From an uncultured Aquimarina sp. (GTDB lineage: Bacteria; Bacteroidota; Bacteroidia; Flavobacteriales; Flavobacteriaceae), in NCBI GenBank assembly GCA_947502885.1, contig CANNBP010000015.1, positions 1-64,000 on the forward strand: a stretch of 64,000 nucleotides of DNA, written 5' to 3'. The notes under the pieces were generated by a model. The model saw nothing but the letters and a program-made list of their open reading frames with translations, did no database searches and was not told the origin of the DNA. This document shows positions 45,626 to 54,789 of this stretch, piece by piece. Numbering within the stretch: the stretch's first letter is position 1; each line of letters starts with the position of its first letter. The translations under genes were made by a program, and so were the position numbers.

Positions 45626-47047
45626 ATGAAAATTCTACTAACTGGAACCAATGGATATATTGGCATGCGTTTATTACCGCTATTGATTAATTCTGGTCAT
45701 GAAGTTATCTGTTGTGTAAGAAATAGTAATCGCTTTTCTATTAATCAAGAAATGCTAGAAAAGGTTTCTATCGTAGAAATAGATTTTTTAAAAACTCCAG
45801 ATTTAAAACTACTACCTAAAGGTATTGATGCGGCCTATTATTTAATACACTCCATGAGCTCATCTACTGATGATTTTGATAAAAAAGAGGCGTTAGCAGC
45901 AACTAATTTTAACACATACGTTCAAAACCTTCAAATCAAACAAGTAATTTATTTAAGTGGCATTGTAAATCAAAATAATCTATCCAAACATTTGCGATCA
46001 AGAAAAAATGTAGAACAAATATTATATCAAGGTAACTACAATTTAACTGTATTACGATCTGGTATTATTGTTGGATCCGGTAGTTCTTCTTTTGAGATTA
46101 TTCGAGATTTATGTGAGAAACTTCCTATTATGATTACACCAAAATGGGTAAATACTCCTACACAACCCATTGCTATTAGAGATGTACTTAAGTTTATGAC
46201 TGGAGTACTTGATAACATAAATTGCTACAACAAATCCTGGGATATTGCTGGTCCAGATGTTTTAACTTATAAAAAAATGTTGCAGCTATATTCAAAAGTT
46301 AGGGGGCTTAATTTATTCATAATTACGATCCCTATAATGACCCCTAGATTATCATCATATTGGTTATATTTTGTTACTTCAACTTCTTATAAACTAGCAT
46401 TAAATTTAGTTGATAGTATGAGTACTCCAATAATTGCAAAGGACAATAACCTGCAAACTATACTTAATATATCGCCTTCATCTTATATAAAAGCAGTAGA
46501 ACTAGCACTTATTAAAATAGAACAAAATCAAGTTGTATCCAGTTGGAAAGATTCGATGATAAGCGGGCGATTTAAACAAAATATACAAAAACACATAACT
46601 GTTCCAAAACGAGGCTGTTTCAGTGATTGCAAGAAGATAAAGATTAATAACCCAGAAGAAACATTAAACAAGATATGGACTATCGGCGGTGAAACGGGTT
46701 GGTACTATGGTAATTGGTTATGGAAAATAAGAGGGTATTTTGATAAACTAGTCGGTGGAGTGGGATTAAGAAGAGGAAGAACCCATATTAATGAATTATC
46801 ATCTGGTGATTCATTAGATTTCTGGAGAGTTTTGGTGGCAGATAAAAAAAATAGGCGCCTCCTATTATTTGCAGAAATGCGCATTCCTGGTGAAGCTTGG
46901 TTAGAATTCGAAATTGACAAGACCAATACATTGCATCAAACAGCGACTTTTAGGCCTAAAGGAATTTGGGGGAGATTATATTGGTATATTTTAACTCCTT
47001 TTCATTACTTCATTTTCAGGGGAATGGTTCAAAAAATTGCCATTTAA
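45626..47047 (+). CDS. SDR-type NAD(P)-binding protein with C-terminal DUF2867
   Basis: 473 residues. An N-terminal Rossmann fold has the dinucleotide-binding motif LTGTNGYIGMRLLPLL (about 4-19) and AAYYLIHSMSSS and VIYLSGIV further on, as in atypical short-chain dehydrogenases. The C-terminal third (about 345-470) matches DUF2867 in style: WTIGGETGWYYGNWLWKIRG, YFDKLVGGVGLRRGR and GEAWLEFEI. The substrate is unknown, and NADP use is inferred. The next gene on the same strand starts about 90 bp downstream. Confidence 0.9.
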   Translation: MKILLTGTNGYIGMRLLPLLINSGHEVICCVRNSNRFSINQEMLEKVSIVEIDFLKTPDLKLLPKGIDAAYYLIHSMSSSTDDFDKKEALAATNFNTYVQNLQIKQVIYLSGIVNQNNLSKHLRSRKNVEQILYQGNYNLTVLRSGIIVGSGSSSFEIIRDLCEKLPIMITPKWVNTPTQPIAIRDVLKFMTGVLDNINCYNKSWDIAGPDVLTYKKMLQLYSKVRGLNLFIITIPIMTPRLSSYWLYFVTSTSYKLALNLVDSMSTPIIAKDNNLQTILNISPSSYIKAVELALIKIEQNQVVSSWKDSMISGRFKQNIQKHITVPKRGCFSDCKKIKINNPEETLNKIWTIGGETGWYYGNWLWKIRGYFDKLVGGVGLRRGRTHINELSSGDSLDFWRVLVADKKNRRLLLFAEMRIPGEAWLEFEIDKTNTLHQTATFRPKGIWGRLYWYILTPFHYFIFRGMVQKIAI

Positions 47048-47134
47048 AAGTAATTCATATAAGACAAAGTGCATATTTTACCGATAAATAGTATTTTTTT
47101 TGTACTTTAAATACATAATTACTTAACCACTTAT

Positions 47135-47776
47135 ATGAGGCTATTTTTATACACAACCTTTTTATTTTTCATTTTATCATCCTGTACATCTGGCGTCATA
47201 ACAGATCCTGAATTGGATAACTTAGTAACACTTTTGACAGGAGAATTTTCTAATACAGATCAAGCAGAAAATGACCTCACTTTTGCACATCTTAACTTAA
47301 CCAATACTCGAATCTGGAAAGATAAACCTGGATATTGGATTTTCTCCCAAATTTATGATGCTAAAAAAACTAAAAATATTTACTATCAACGCATACAACA
47401 TTATGAAAGGCTTGACTCTTTAACCATAAAAAGCACTAGTTATAAAGTTTTAAATATCAAAAAAGAAGAAAGGAGTACTATAGACTTAGATTACCTTAAT
47501 AAAATAAAAATTGAAAGTTTAGAAGCAGTTACCGGTTGTCATTTATATTTCAAAAAAGAAACTTCTTCTATATATTCTGGTAAAACCAAAAAAAAATCAT
47601 GTTATACTAGCATCCCTAATGTAGACTATATCTCTAGTACTTTAATCGTAAGTAATGGCAAAATCACCTCTTGGACAAAAGGATTTAATACTAAAGGAAA
47701 ACAAGTTTGGGGCAAAATCAACGGCCCATACAAGTACATAAGAATCACTGGCAAAAACAAATGGTTATTTCTTTAA
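47135..47776 (+). CDS. CpcT/CpeT-like lipoprotein
   Basis: 213 residues with a lipoprotein signal (TTFLFFILSSCTSG, Cys17). The rest resembles the CpcT/CpeT (DUF1001) family: LVTLLTGEFSNTDQAEND (about 31-48), KPGYWIFSQIYD, YYQRIQHYERL, VTGCHLYFKKE, KKKSCYTSIPNVDYISSTLI and WTKGFNTKGKQVWGKINGPY. In cyanobacteria CpcT attaches bilins to phycobiliproteins. There is no phycobiliprotein here, so the role must differ or is unknown. Its stop overlaps the convergent Rrf2 gene by 4 bp. Confidence 0.82.
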   Translation: MRLFLYTTFLFFILSSCTSGVITDPELDNLVTLLTGEFSNTDQAENDLTFAHLNLTNTRIWKDKPGYWIFSQIYDAKKTKNIYYQRIQHYERLDSLTIKSTSYKVLNIKKEERSTIDLDYLNKIKIESLEAVTGCHLYFKKETSSIYSGKTKKKSCYTSIPNVDYISSTLIVSNGKITSWTKGFNTKGKQVWGKINGPYKYIRITGKNKWLFL

Positions 47777-48183
47777 CCCACAAAATCTGCTAATGTTTTA
47801 TTTTCAAGAACTTTAAGTGTATTATCTCTTACCTCAATCATTACACTATGTACTGCACATCTATCTTCATCAGGGCAATCACTACATTTTTCATAAAAAT
47901 TAAGACTCACACAAGGCAGCATAGCAATTGGACCTTCAAGAACTCTTATCACAGAAGCGATAGTAATATCTTTGGGTTCTTTGATCATATAATACCCTCC
48001 TCCTTTTCCTTTTTTTGAGCCTAAAAGTCCTGTTTTTCTTAATGTTAACAAGATACTCTCTAAAAATTTTTGAGAAATATTCTCACTTTTTGCAATTTCA
48101 GATATTAACACGGGGTGATCACATCTTTTTCTTGCTATATATGTAAGAGCTTTTAAGCCATATTTAGTTTTTTTTGAAAGCAT
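47773..48183 (-). CDS. Rrf2-family transcriptional regulator
   Basis: 136 residues. An N-terminal winged helix-turn-helix (MLSKKTKYGLKALTYIARKR; SEIAKSENISQKFLESILLT) with the wing GSKKGKGGGYYMI precedes the signature cysteine region PCVSLNFYEKCSDCPDEDRC (residues about 91-110). Four Cys there could bind an iron-sulfur cluster, as in IscR or NsrR. It lies 82 bp downstream of the ctlX-arginase pair on the same strand and could be in the same transcript. Its targets are unknown. Confidence 0.92.
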   Translation of the reverse strand: MLSKKTKYGLKALTYIARKRCDHPVLISEIAKSENISQKFLESILLTLRKTGLLGSKKGKGGGYYMIKEPKDITIASVIRVLEGPIAMLPCVSLNFYEKCSDCPDEDRCAVHSVMIEVRDNTLKVLENKTLADFVG

Positions 48184-48265
48184 ATTTTATTCTATTTCAA
48201 GTTTTGTGATTTTTGTACGCTACAACATAGTTTTATTTTAAGCATACAGCAGATTTGGACACAAA

Positions 48266-49204
48266 TTACAAACTTTTCGGAAGAAAAATTTCAGCTAACA
48301 TACAACGTGCACTCCCCCCTCCTAACTTTTCGATTGTATCAAGATTACTATAAAAAATAGCACAATGCCTTTCTATTTTTGAAATCTGATCCTTTGTTAG
48401 GCTTTTATACGCCGATGCCGACATTACAAGATAACGTTTATCTTTTGAACCTACAACTTGAAGAACATTACCTGCAAAACAATTTATCTGGCTTTCTGAT
48501 ATTGCAATAATTTCTTTTTTATCACTCTTTAAATGTTTGATTACATTTTTTCGTTCCTTTTTATCATCTATGCAATCTAAACACACAATGGCAAATGTCT
48601 CTCCAATACCCATCATAACATTGGTATGATAAATAGGTAAACGTTCATTGTTTATTGTTTGATAGGCTGTAAAAATAACTGGAGTATACTCAAAGTCTTC
48701 ACAAAACTCAATTAACAGCTCCTCACTTGCTCGAGGTGATAAGGCACAATATGCTTTTCTATAAACATGATCTAACACTACACAACCTGTTCCTTCTAAG
48801 TACAACTCTTCGTTTTCGGCACTTGTGTAATCGATACAGTTCTTTATTTCGTAACCAGAAGCTTCTATTTGATTTAAAACCTCTGGTCTACGTTCTTTTC
48901 TTCTATTTAAGGCAAACATGGGATACAATCCCACGTCACCGTTTTCATGAAATGACACCCAATTATTAGGGAAAATAGCATCTGGCGTATCTGTAATAGG
49001 GTCATCTTCTACAACAATAACTTCAATTCCTAATTTGCGTAAACCACTTACAAACTCATCAAATTCTTGTATAGCTTTTTCTGTAACAACATCAGAAACT
49101 ATATTAGTTTTTTTCTGATAATAATTGTTAACTGCTGTTTGTTCATTCATCCTAAATTCTGTAGGACGAATCATCAATACTGTGTTTGTTACTTGTTTTG
49201 CCAA
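48266..49204 (-). CDS. ctlX: CtlX-like citrulline/arginine hydrolase (amidinotransferase superfamily)
   Basis: 312 residues. It has the start typical of CtlX proteins (VLMIRPTEFRMNEQTAVNNY), then TPDAIFPNNWVSFHENGDVG, EGTGCVVLDHVYRKAYCALS, a His in IYHTNVMMGIG, and the catalytic Cys in LGGGSARCMLAEIFLP. CtlX of other bacteria hydrolyses the ureido group of citrulline to give ornithine. Arginine-deiminase-like activity is the alternative. It follows the arginase gene by 4 bp in the same operon, which supports a role in arginine/citrulline breakdown to ornithine. Confidence 0.85.
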   Translation of the reverse strand: MAKQVTNTVLMIRPTEFRMNEQTAVNNYYQKKTNIVSDVVTEKAIQEFDEFVSGLRKLGIEVIVVEDDPITDTPDAIFPNNWVSFHENGDVGLYPMFALNRRKERRPEVLNQIEASGYEIKNCIDYTSAENEELYLEGTGCVVLDHVYRKAYCALSPRASEELLIEFCEDFEYTPVIFTAYQTINNERLPIYHTNVMMGIGETFAIVCLDCIDDKKERKNVIKHLKSDKKEIIAISESQINCFAGNVLQVVGSKDKRYLVMSASAYKSLTKDQISKIERHCAIFYSNLDTIEKLGGGSARCMLAEIFLPKSL

Positions 49205-49208
49205 TTAT

Positions 49209-50171
49209 TTATTTAATCATTTTAGTTGTAATCGTTCCTGTTGTTGCTTTAAGCACTTCAAAAGCTGCTTCTGCCATTTTATTACCTTTATTATCTAAAG
49301 TCGGATTTACTTCTACCACTTCAAAACAAGCTGTTTTTCCAGTATTTATAAATGCCTGAATAATTTTTATTGCTTCATCAATATCGAATCCCTTAGAGAC
49401 AGGTGTTCCTGTTCCTTTAGAGATCATATCACAATCCATGCTATCAACATCAAATGACACATAAATCATATCGCAAGAAGCTAACTTCTGAATTGCCTCT
49501 TCAAGGCATTTTTCAAATCCTCTATACCTCATTTCTTCAACGGTATAGTTTTTTATATCATTCTCTAAAATTGACTTATCCTCTGCATCTTCTGTATCTC
49601 TAACCCCAAAATATATAACATTTTGAGCCTCTACTTTTTGCCCTTCTACGCCAATATTTTTCATTTTATTCCACAAATCTGCTGTTTCATTAGATATTTC
49701 ATTGACTTTATAAGCCATATTATCTCTAGAAAGAGCTGCTGCCAATGGCATACCATGAATATTCCCCGAAGGTGAAGTATATGGAGAATGTAAATCAGCA
49801 TGCGCATCAATCCAAACTACGCCAAGGGTTTTATCTGGGTTAGCAGCTTTTATACCACTTATAGTTCCTAATGCTGATGAATGATCTCCTGACAATACAA
49901 TTGGGTAATTATTTTCTTTTATATTATTCTCGACACTATTACTAAGTCTCGTACAAACATTAATTACACTTCCAATACGTTTTGCAAATGAGTTTTTAAC
50001 CTTGTTATATATTGTTTCATTTTCTGTTTCTACATTTTCGAATGCATACAAATTAAAATAATCATCATTAAAATTAATAGCTGCAATTTCTATTGCATCA
50101 ACACCTAGATCCGAACCTCTTGTTCCTGCACCAATATCTGACCTATTTTTAATTAATTTAATCTCTTTCAT
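49209..50171 (-). CDS. rocF: Arginase (ureohydrolase family)
   Basis: 320 residues. The manganese-binding motifs are all present: LSGDHSSALG (about 93-102), WIDAHADLHSPYTSPSGNIH (about 119-138) and VSFDVDSMDCDMI, with ACFEVVEVNPTLD at the C-terminal end. SPSGNIHGMP is the arginase-type substrate loop, so arginase fits better than agmatinase or formimidoylglutamase. It converts arginine to ornithine and urea in the cytoplasm. It is first in an operon with ctlX. No urease is nearby. Confidence 0.9.
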   Translation of the reverse strand: MKEIKLIKNRSDIGAGTRGSDLGVDAIEIAAINFNDDYFNLYAFENVETENETIYNKVKNSFAKRIGSVINVCTRLSNSVENNIKENNYPIVLSGDHSSALGTISGIKAANPDKTLGVVWIDAHADLHSPYTSPSGNIHGMPLAAALSRDNMAYKVNEISNETADLWNKMKNIGVEGQKVEAQNVIYFGVRDTEDAEDKSILENDIKNYTVEEMRYRGFEKCLEEAIQKLASCDMIYVSFDVDSMDCDMISKGTGTPVSKGFDIDEAIKIIQAFINTGKTACFEVVEVNPTLDNKGNKMAEAAFEVLKATTGTITTKMIK

Positions 50172-50355
50172 CTATTTTGTTTACTTTTTTATAATGAATT
50201 AGCCTTAACTTTTTTTTTAATTTCTAGCAAAAATACCATTTTACAGTCATATTTTTATCATTTTTTCAATCTGTAGGCATTTAATATCTTGAATATATAG
50301 AATTAATAAATTTATTACCTATTATGTTACTCTTGTATCTACTTATACATAATAG

Positions 50356-50395
50356 AAAAAGCCTTACCAATATTACAATTAGTAAGGCTTTTTTG
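50356..50395 (-). terminator. Intrinsic terminator after gltA
   Basis: AAAAAGCCTTAC (50356-50367) pairs with GTAAGGCTTTTT (50382-50393). The A-run becomes a T-run on the minus strand. It is 18 nt past the gltA stop. Confidence 0.88.
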
Positions 50396-50410
50396 TATTT
50401 AATTTTATAC

Positions 50411-51697
50411 TTATCTATTTTTTAATTCGACAAAAGGTCTGTCTGTAGCACCAATATAAATTTGTCTTGGTCTTCCGATTGGTTCTTTACGGAGTCTCAT
50501 TTCTCTCCATTGAGCAATCCATCCAGGCAACCTACCTAAAGCGAACATTACAGTAAACATATCGGTCGGCACCCCTAAAGCTCTATAAATAATACCTGAA
50601 TAAAAATCTACATTCGGGTATAATTTTCTTTCTATGAAATACTCATCTTCAAGAGCCACTTTTGCTAATTTTTTGGCAATGTCTAGTACAGGATCTTCTA
50701 TTCCTAAGTCGCCAAGTACTTCCTCTGCTGCAACTTTTATAATTTTTGCTCTTGGATCAAAATTCTTGTACACTCTATGTCCAAACCCCATTAAACGAAA
50801 AGGATCATTTTTATCTTTAGCCTTTGCAACATATTTGGCAGTATCTCCTCCATCGTCTTTAATTGCCTCAAGCATTTCAATAACTGCCTGGTTTGCACCA
50901 CCATGAAGTGGTCCCCAAAGTGCAGATATCCCAGCTGATAAAGATGCAAACAAACCTGCATGCGATGACCCTACAATTCGCACTGTTGAAGTAGAACAAT
51001 TTTGCTCATGATCAGCATGTAATATCAATAATTTATCTAATGCATCATTTACAATCTTATTTGCCTTATACGTTCTATTTGGTCGTGCAAACATCATCTT
51101 ATGTAGGTTCTCTACATACCCCAAAGAATCATCCCCATAATCTAATGGCAAACCTTGTCTTTTTCTCATTGTCCAAGCAGCTAAGACAGGAAATTTAGAT
51201 AATATTTTCACAATGGCATCATACATTGCCTCATCTGAATCTACATCTACAGACCCAGGGTTAAAAGCGATTAATGCACTTGTCAAAGAAGAAAGTACTC
51301 CCATCGGGTGTGCACTTTTAGGAAATCCATCAAGGATCCTTTTCATATCCTCATCTACATGAGACTCTTCTTTTATATCGTTACTAAATTTTTCTAATTC
51401 TTCTGCTGTTGGCAACTCTCCAAAAATTAAAAGATATGCTACTTCTAAAAAATCTGCCTTTTCTGCCAATTCTTCGATAGCATATCCACGGTATCTTAGG
51501 ATTCCTTTTTCTCCATCTAAAAAGGTGATAGCACTTTGACAACTTCCAGTATTTTTATATCCTGGATCAATAGTAGTAATTCCGCCTGTAGCACCTCTTA
51601 GTGTTTTTATATCGATTCCTAATTCATTCTCTGTTCCTTTAATTATTGGGAACTCATATTTATTACCGTCGATTTCTAACGTTGCTATTTTTGACAT
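50411..51697 (-). CDS. gltA: Citrate synthase (type II)
   Basis: Condenses acetyl-CoA and oxaloacetate at the entry to the citric acid cycle. 428 aa, the size of the hexameric NADH-sensitive class. Motifs are GILRYRGYAIEELAEKADFL, LHADHEQNCSTSTVRIVGSS, LWGPLHGGANQAVIEML with the active His, and MGFGHRVYKNFDPRAKI. Catalytic residues are present. It lies downstream of eno but is separated from it by a terminator, so it is transcribed on its own. Confidence 0.98.
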   Translation of the reverse strand: MSKIATLEIDGNKYEFPIIKGTENELGIDIKTLRGATGGITTIDPGYKNTGSCQSAITFLDGEKGILRYRGYAIEELAEKADFLEVAYLLIFGELPTAEELEKFSNDIKEESHVDEDMKRILDGFPKSAHPMGVLSSLTSALIAFNPGSVDVDSDEAMYDAIVKILSKFPVLAAWTMRKRQGLPLDYGDDSLGYVENLHKMMFARPNRTYKANKIVNDALDKLLILHADHEQNCSTSTVRIVGSSHAGLFASLSAGISALWGPLHGGANQAVIEMLEAIKDDGGDTAKYVAKAKDKNDPFRLMGFGHRVYKNFDPRAKIIKVAAEEVLGDLGIEDPVLDIAKKLAKVALEDEYFIERKLYPNVDFYSGIIYRALGVPTDMFTVMFALGRLPGWIAQWREMRLRKEPIGRPRQIYIGATDRPFVELKNR

Positions 51698-52031
51698 ATG
51701 TTTATTTTAGATTTTTGCAATTATTGTAAGGGTTGCTAATTTACGAAATATAGTGTTAATAGAATATTAATCGTAATATCAATTAATGCCTTACAATCTA
51801 TTTTATGAAATATTTAAAAAACACCTTTCTAAAATAGTGTTTTCGCAATTTGAGTTTTTCTTGAAGATCTAATTACTAGCAAATTGCTGCTTAAATTAGT
51901 GTTTTTTCAATCAGAGAATGAGTAATAGATAATTATTAACCTAATCAATTTAGTTATGGTACTATTTTATCACTTTTACGCCGAAGTATTTAGTCTATTT
52001 CACAACTATAACTATGATTAAAAATCATAAC
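51698..52031. other. gltA upstream region
   Basis: No reading frame here. A minus-strand hairpin, GTGTTTT (51837-51843 on plus) with AAAACAC (51818-51824), is followed by TTTTTAAATA and lies about 120 nt before gltA, so it could be a leader attenuator. TATATTTC about 50 nt before the ATG is one mismatch from the -7 consensus. Confidence 0.35.
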
Positions 52032-52067
52032 AAAAAAAGGTTACTTTTTACAAAGTAACCTTTTTTT
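52032..52067 (-). terminator. Intrinsic terminator after eno
   Basis: AAGGTTACTT (52037-52046) pairs with AAGTAACCTT (52053-52062), flanked by A and T runs on the two sides. It lies 30 nt past the eno stop. Confidence 0.9.
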
Positions 52068-52091
52068 ATAATTATTCATTAGTAAATATCT

Positions 52092-53381
52092 TTACTTTAT
52101 CTTAAAAGCATTTTCTTTTGGATAATATGCAACACTTCCTAACTCTTCTTCAATTCTAAGTAATTGATTATACTTTGCCATTCTGTCACTTCGCGAAGCT
52201 GATCCTGTTTTAATTTGCCCGGTATTTAAGGCAACGGCCAAATCTGCAATGGTATTATCCTCTGTTTCACCAGAACGGTGCGACATGACAGAAGTATATC
52301 CCGCATTATGTGCCATATTAACAGCGGCTATAGTCTCTGTAAGCGTACCTATTTGATTAACCTTAATCAATATAGAATTTGCTGTACTGTTTTCTATTCC
52401 TCTAGACAGTCGCTCTACATTAGTCACAAACAAATCATCTCCTACTAATTGCACTTTATCCCCTACTTTATCAGTAAGATACTTCCAACCATCCCAATCA
52501 TTTTCATCCATACCATCTTCTATTGATATAATTGGATACTTCGAAGTTAATTCTGCTAAATAATCAGCTTGCTCTTCACTAGTACGAATTACCCCCTTAT
52601 CTCCTTCAAATTTGGTATAATCATATTTTCCATCAACAAAAAACTCAGCAGCAGCACAATCCAGCGCTATCATTATTTCATCTCCAAATTTATAACCAGC
52701 ATTCTTAACGGCGAGAGCTATAGAGTCTAACGCATCTTCAGTTCCATCAAGAGTTGGAGCAAAACCGCCTTCATCCCCTACTGCAGTACTTAGCCCTCTA
52801 TCGTGCAATACTTTTTTCAAGTGATGAAAAATCTCTGTCCCCATTTGCATAGCATGTGTAAAGTTTTTTGCTTTCACAGGCATCACCATAAATTCTTGAA
52901 ACGCTATTGGTGCATCGCTATGAGACCCTCCATTAATAATATTCATCATAGGTACTGGCAAGGTATTAGCACTCACACCTCCAACATATCGATACAATGG
53001 CATGTTAAGCTCATTAGCTGCGGCTTTAGCTACGGCCAATGAAACTCCTAATATTGCGTTTGCACCTAGTTTTGATTTATTTGAGGTCCCGTCTAATTCG
53101 ATCATAGTTTGATCCAATAAGTTTTGTTCAAATACAGAATACCCTAATAATTCTTCAGCAATTATTGTATTTACATTTTCAACAGCTTTAAGAACACCTT
53201 TTCCCATATACGTAGTACCACCGTCACGTAACTCTACGGCTTCATGTTCTCCTGTAGACGCCCCAGAAGGAACCGCTGCTCTTCCCAAAACTCCATTTTC
53301 TGTGACTACATCAACTTCTATCGTTGGATTACCACGTGAATCTAAAATCTGCCTTGCGTGAACATTAATAATTACACTCAT
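52092..53381 (-). CDS. eno: Enolase
   Basis: Interconverts 2-phosphoglycerate and phosphoenolpyruvate. 429 aa, normal length. Motifs are ARQILDSRGNPTIEVDV, AVPSGASTGEHEAVELRDG, KLGANAILGVSLAVAKA, VGDEGGFAPT, SIEDGMDENDWDGWKYL, LVGDDLFVTN, ILIKVNQIGTLTET and SHRSGETEDN. Metal and substrate residues are intact. It stands between carA and gltA with its own terminator. 192 bp separate it from carA. Confidence 0.99.
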   Translation of the reverse strand: MSVIINVHARQILDSRGNPTIEVDVVTENGVLGRAAVPSGASTGEHEAVELRDGGTTYMGKGVLKAVENVNTIIAEELLGYSVFEQNLLDQTMIELDGTSNKSKLGANAILGVSLAVAKAAANELNMPLYRYVGGVSANTLPVPMMNIINGGSHSDAPIAFQEFMVMPVKAKNFTHAMQMGTEIFHHLKKVLHDRGLSTAVGDEGGFAPTLDGTEDALDSIALAVKNAGYKFGDEIMIALDCAAAEFFVDGKYDYTKFEGDKGVIRTSEEQADYLAELTSKYPIISIEDGMDENDWDGWKYLTDKVGDKVQLVGDDLFVTNVERLSRGIENSTANSILIKVNQIGTLTETIAAVNMAHNAGYTSVMSHRSGETEDNTIADLAVALNTGQIKTGSASRSDRMAKYNQLLRIEEELGSVAYYPKENAFKIK

Positions 53382-53573
53382 GTTTTATATATATTTTTGG
53401 ATAGTTTTAATTGTTCGCAATATACAAAACCACATCATTTTTACTCTTGCAAAAAAATCTATTTTACCACAAATACCGGCTACATCTTATCAAGTTATCA
53501 ACTATAACGTTATAAATCATTTTTGTTTAAGAAATATGTGTTTTCTCTATACCACAATACTATAACCAATTGC

Positions 53574-54689
53574 CTAAGCTGTCGTTTTTACTTTTTTTAT
53601 GTTTTCTATAAATTGATCAAATAAATAGGTTGAATCATTTGGACCCGGGCTAGCTTCTGGATGATATTGTACAGAAAAACAATTTTTACTTTTCATTTTA
53701 ATACCAGCAACAGTATCATCATTAAGATGCACATGCGTAATTTCTACATCAGAATGCCCTTCAGTTTCTTCTTTATTAATGGCAAAACCATGGTTTTGTG
53801 AAGTAATTTCACCTTTACCAGAAATAAGGTTCTTAACTGGATGATTAATACCTCTATGCCCATTATGCATTTTATAAGTACTTATCCCATTTGCCAAAGC
53901 AATCACTTGATGCCCTAAGCATATCCCAAATAATGGTAAATCATTTTTTATAATTTCTTTTGCTGTTGCAATAGCTTGAGTCAAAGGTTCTGGATCACCA
54001 GGTCCATTTGATAAAAAATACCCATCCGGTTTCCATTCACTCATTTCTTCAAAAGTCGCATTATAGGGAAATACTTTTATATACGCATCTCTACTCTCTA
54101 GGTTACGTAAAATATTCTTTTTAATACCTATATCCAAAACTGATATCTTATACGATGCATCAGGATTACCAACAAAATAAGGCTCTTTTGTCGAAACTTT
54201 TGAGGCTAACTCTAAGCCATTCATATCTGGCACATCAGCCAGTTTCTTTTTCAATTTCTCTACATCTTCAATTTCTGTAGAAATCACAGCATTCATAGCT
54301 CCATTATCCCTAATATAACTCACTAATGCTCTTGTGTCAACATCTGAAATCGCCAAGAGATTGGACTTTTCCAAAAATTCTTGTAACGAGGCGTCTGCTA
54401 AATCTCTAGAAAATTCATAACTAAAGTTCTTAACGATAAGTCCTGCTATTTTAATAGAATCTGATTCTATTTCATCCTTATTCGTACCGTAATTACCGAT
54501 ATGGGCGTTGGTTGTTACCATTAATTGCCCGAAATAAGAAGGATCTGTAAAAATCTCCTGATACCCAGTCATACCGGTATTAAAACATACTTCTCCAAAG
54601 GCACTACCTTCTCTTCCTACTGCTTTTCCATGAAAAATGGTACCATCAGCTAATAAGAGAATTGCTTTTTTTCTTTTTTGATACTTCAA
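53574..54689 (-). CDS. carA: Carbamoyl-phosphate synthase small subunit
   Basis: Glutaminase subunit that supplies ammonia for carbamoyl phosphate in arginine and pyrimidine synthesis. 371 aa. The N-terminal CPSase domain begins LLLADGTIFHGKAVG and includes FNTGMTGYQEIFTDPSYFGQ. The C-terminal class I glutamine amidotransferase domain has SNGPGDPEPL, FGICLGHQ with the catalytic Cys, and VQYHPEASPGP with the His/Glu pair. carB is not within the window. Its start lies about 100 bp after the stop of the secreted-protein gene, with a hairpin between them. Confidence 0.98.
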   Translation of the reverse strand: MKYQKRKKAILLLADGTIFHGKAVGREGSAFGEVCFNTGMTGYQEIFTDPSYFGQLMVTTNAHIGNYGTNKDEIESDSIKIAGLIVKNFSYEFSRDLADASLQEFLEKSNLLAISDVDTRALVSYIRDNGAMNAVISTEIEDVEKLKKKLADVPDMNGLELASKVSTKEPYFVGNPDASYKISVLDIGIKKNILRNLESRDAYIKVFPYNATFEEMSEWKPDGYFLSNGPGDPEPLTQAIATAKEIIKNDLPLFGICLGHQVIALANGISTYKMHNGHRGINHPVKNLISGKGEITSQNHGFAINKEETEGHSDVEITHVHLNDDTVAGIKMKSKNCFSVQYHPEASPGPNDSTYLFDQFIENIKKVKTTA

Positions 54690-54741
54690 AACCTAAATCT
54701 TAATTAAATTGTTAGAAATGCGGTGCAAAATTGCATAAAAA

Positions 54742-54770
54742 AAAGGACAAACTAAAACAGTTTACCCTTT
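54742..54770 (-). terminator. Hairpin after the unrecognised secreted-protein gene
   Basis: AAAGG and AAACT (54742-54753) pair with AGTTT and CCTTT (54759-54770) around a 2+2 internal loop. On the minus strand a T-run follows. It lies 20 nt past the stop codon. Confidence 0.6.
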
Positions 54771-54789
54771 AAATATTTATAATGTCTAT

